A DNA stretch of 64,000 nucleotides from the NCBI GenBank assembly GCA_964017185.1, contig OZ024869.1, forward strand, positions 59,980,761 to 60,044,760. The letters run 5' to 3'. The notes beneath the pieces were generated by a model. The model saw only the letters and a program-made list of their open reading frames with translations, had not been told where the DNA came from and did no database searches. Below, piece after piece: positions 63,101-64,000 of the stretch. The position numbers were made by a program, and so were the translations under genes. Positions within the stretch are counted from its first letter, which is position 1. Every line of letters starts with the position of its first letter. The stretch comes from Rugalucina vietnamica. Taxonomy: Eukaryota; Mollusca; Bivalvia; Lucinida; Lucinidae.

Positions 63101-63710
63101 GTCAACATTACAGTAAGTGTAGCATTCGTTTACGTTAATTTCAACACGTTAACACGTTGCAACCGTTTATGTCAACATGTTAACACTTAGCATTGCAGTT
63201 GCAACCGTTAGTGTCAACATGTTTACACTAAGCGTTGCAGTTGCAACCGTTAATGACAACACGTTAACACTAAGCATTGCGGTTACAATGCGTTAAAACT
63301 AAGCGTTGTAGTTAAAACCGTTAATGACAACACGTAAACACTAAGCTTTGCAGTTGCAACCATTAAAACCATGTCAACACGTTAAAACTAAGCGTTGTAG
63401 TTATAACCGTTAATTGCAACACGTTAGCATTAAGCATTGGATTTGCAACCGTTAAGACCGTGGCAACATGTTAAAACTAAGCATTGCGGTTACAATGCGT
63501 TAAAACTAAGCGTTGTAGTTAAAACCGTTAATGACAACACGTAAACACTAAGCTTTGCATTTGCAACCATTAAAACCATGTCAACACGTTAAAACTAAGC
63601 GTTGTAGTTATAACCGTTAATTGCAACACATTAGCACTAAGCATTGGATTTGCAACCGTTAATACCGTGGCAACACGTTAAAACTAAGCGTTGCAGTTAA
63701 AACCGTTAAT
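60133..63710. repeat. 4,409-bp higher-order repeat, copy 3 (shortened to 3,578 bp)
   Basis: Relative to copy 2 it has one extra 42-bp monomer (near 62070) and an extra 5 bp (ACACTAAGCATTGC in place of ACACATTGC near 62390), and lacks one 878-bp block. The net change of -831 bp accounts exactly for 3,578 bp. Confidence 0.88.
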
Positions 63711-64000
63711 GACAATACGTAAACACTAAGCTTTGCATTTGCAACCGTTAAAACAGTTGCAAACGTTAGTGTCAACATGTAAGCACTAACCGTTACAGTT
63801 GCAACCTTAAATGCAACACGTTAACATTAAGCGTTAGTGGCAACACGTTAAAGCTAAGCGTTGCAGTTGCAAACGTTAGTGTCAACATGTAAGCACTAAC
63901 CGTTGCAGTTACAACCTTTAAAGGCAACACGTTAACATTAAGCATTGCAGTTGCAAGCGTTAGTGGCAACACGTTAAAACTAAGCGTTGCAGTTACAACC
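63711..64000. repeat. 4,409-bp higher-order repeat, copy 4 (cut by the window end)
   Basis: Begins with the same GACAATACG marker and continues collinear with 51315, 55724 and 60133 until the window ends, so the series carries on beyond it. Confidence 0.85.

Larger units (their letters stand above)
7346..64000. repeat. satellite DNA array, about 42-bp monomer, with multi-level higher-order repeats
   Basis: From about 7346 to the window end the sequence consists only of variants of one monomer of about 42 bp, at least 56.6 kb with no inserted unique sequence or transposon seen. Frequent monomer words are AACACGTTAACACTAAGC, GTTGCAGTTGCAACCG and TTAGTGTC. Length variants of 39, 32 and 27 bp recur in fixed order and form blocks of about 789 bp. 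These are ordered into larger repeats described separately. The array is open at the right edge, so its full size is unknown. It has no coding content that I accept. Size, homogeneity and organisation fit pericentromeric, centromeric or subtelomeric satellite DNA, but location cannot be told from sequence alone. Confidence 0.99.

Noticed and set aside
7346-64000. CRISPR array
   Set aside because: There are no unique spacers, the repeated units adjoin directly, the length is far beyond any array, and the flanks are eukaryotic transposons.
7346-64000. Telomeric repeat array
   Set aside because: The unit is about 42 bp and has no (TTAGGG)n or similar short G-rich motif.

Overview
The window is eukaryotic nuclear DNA with no intact protein gene that I can recognise. 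Nested transposons, a tRNA-like Pol III element, microsatellites and a very large satellite array point to an animal genome, probably an invertebrate. I cannot name the species or phylum from the sequence.

Region 1 (1-5286) is a transposon nest. A 91-bp sequence occurs intact at 32-122. It occurs again, split, as 352-373 plus 5213-5286. The split copy is interrupted by a 4,839-bp insertion (374-5212) flanked by the 5-bp direct repeat TACTT. The intact copy therefore acts as an empty-site reference that fixes the insertion ends to the base. The element has terminal inverted repeats (TIRs) of about 529 bp, ends in CAC...GTG and shows no transposase, so it looks non-autonomous. Later insertions lie inside it: a hAT-type MITE (1567-1739), an antisense retroposon with 12-bp target duplications (2066-2514), an ATT microsatellite (3383-3431) and a 1,117-bp compound insertion (3786-4902) that splits the right TIR.

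Region 2 (5287-7345) is mostly unassigned unique sequence. It holds a weak candidate terminal exon, a CRE-like site, a short run of diverged 80-bp repeats, a tRNA-Ser/Leu-like element with A and B boxes and a T-run (6868-6971), and a purine-rich short tandem repeat just before the array.

Region 3 (about 7346 to the window end, at least 56.6 kb, open at the right) is one uninterrupted satellite array. Its monomer is about 42 bp and is nearly palindromic. Length variants include a recurring 27-bp monomer that lacks the palindrome centre. Monomers are grouped into blocks of about 0.79 kb. These form higher-order repeats of about 3.7-3.9 kb (7.3-20 kb), 6,773 bp (about 20.5-37.8 kb, nearly identical copies), 1,679 bp (41.36-44.71 kb, apparently identical copies), about 4.3-4.5 kb (43-51 kb) and 4,409 bp (51.3-64 kb). 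Because 42 is a multiple of 3, one frame on each strand stays open and gives dozens of T/V/L-rich open frames of 66-155 codons. I treat these as by-products of the repeat, not genes.

The most notable features are the palindromic satellite with its hierarchy of recent duplications, the way its monomer types differ mainly at CpG positions, and the precisely bounded long-TIR transposon with its empty-site partner.
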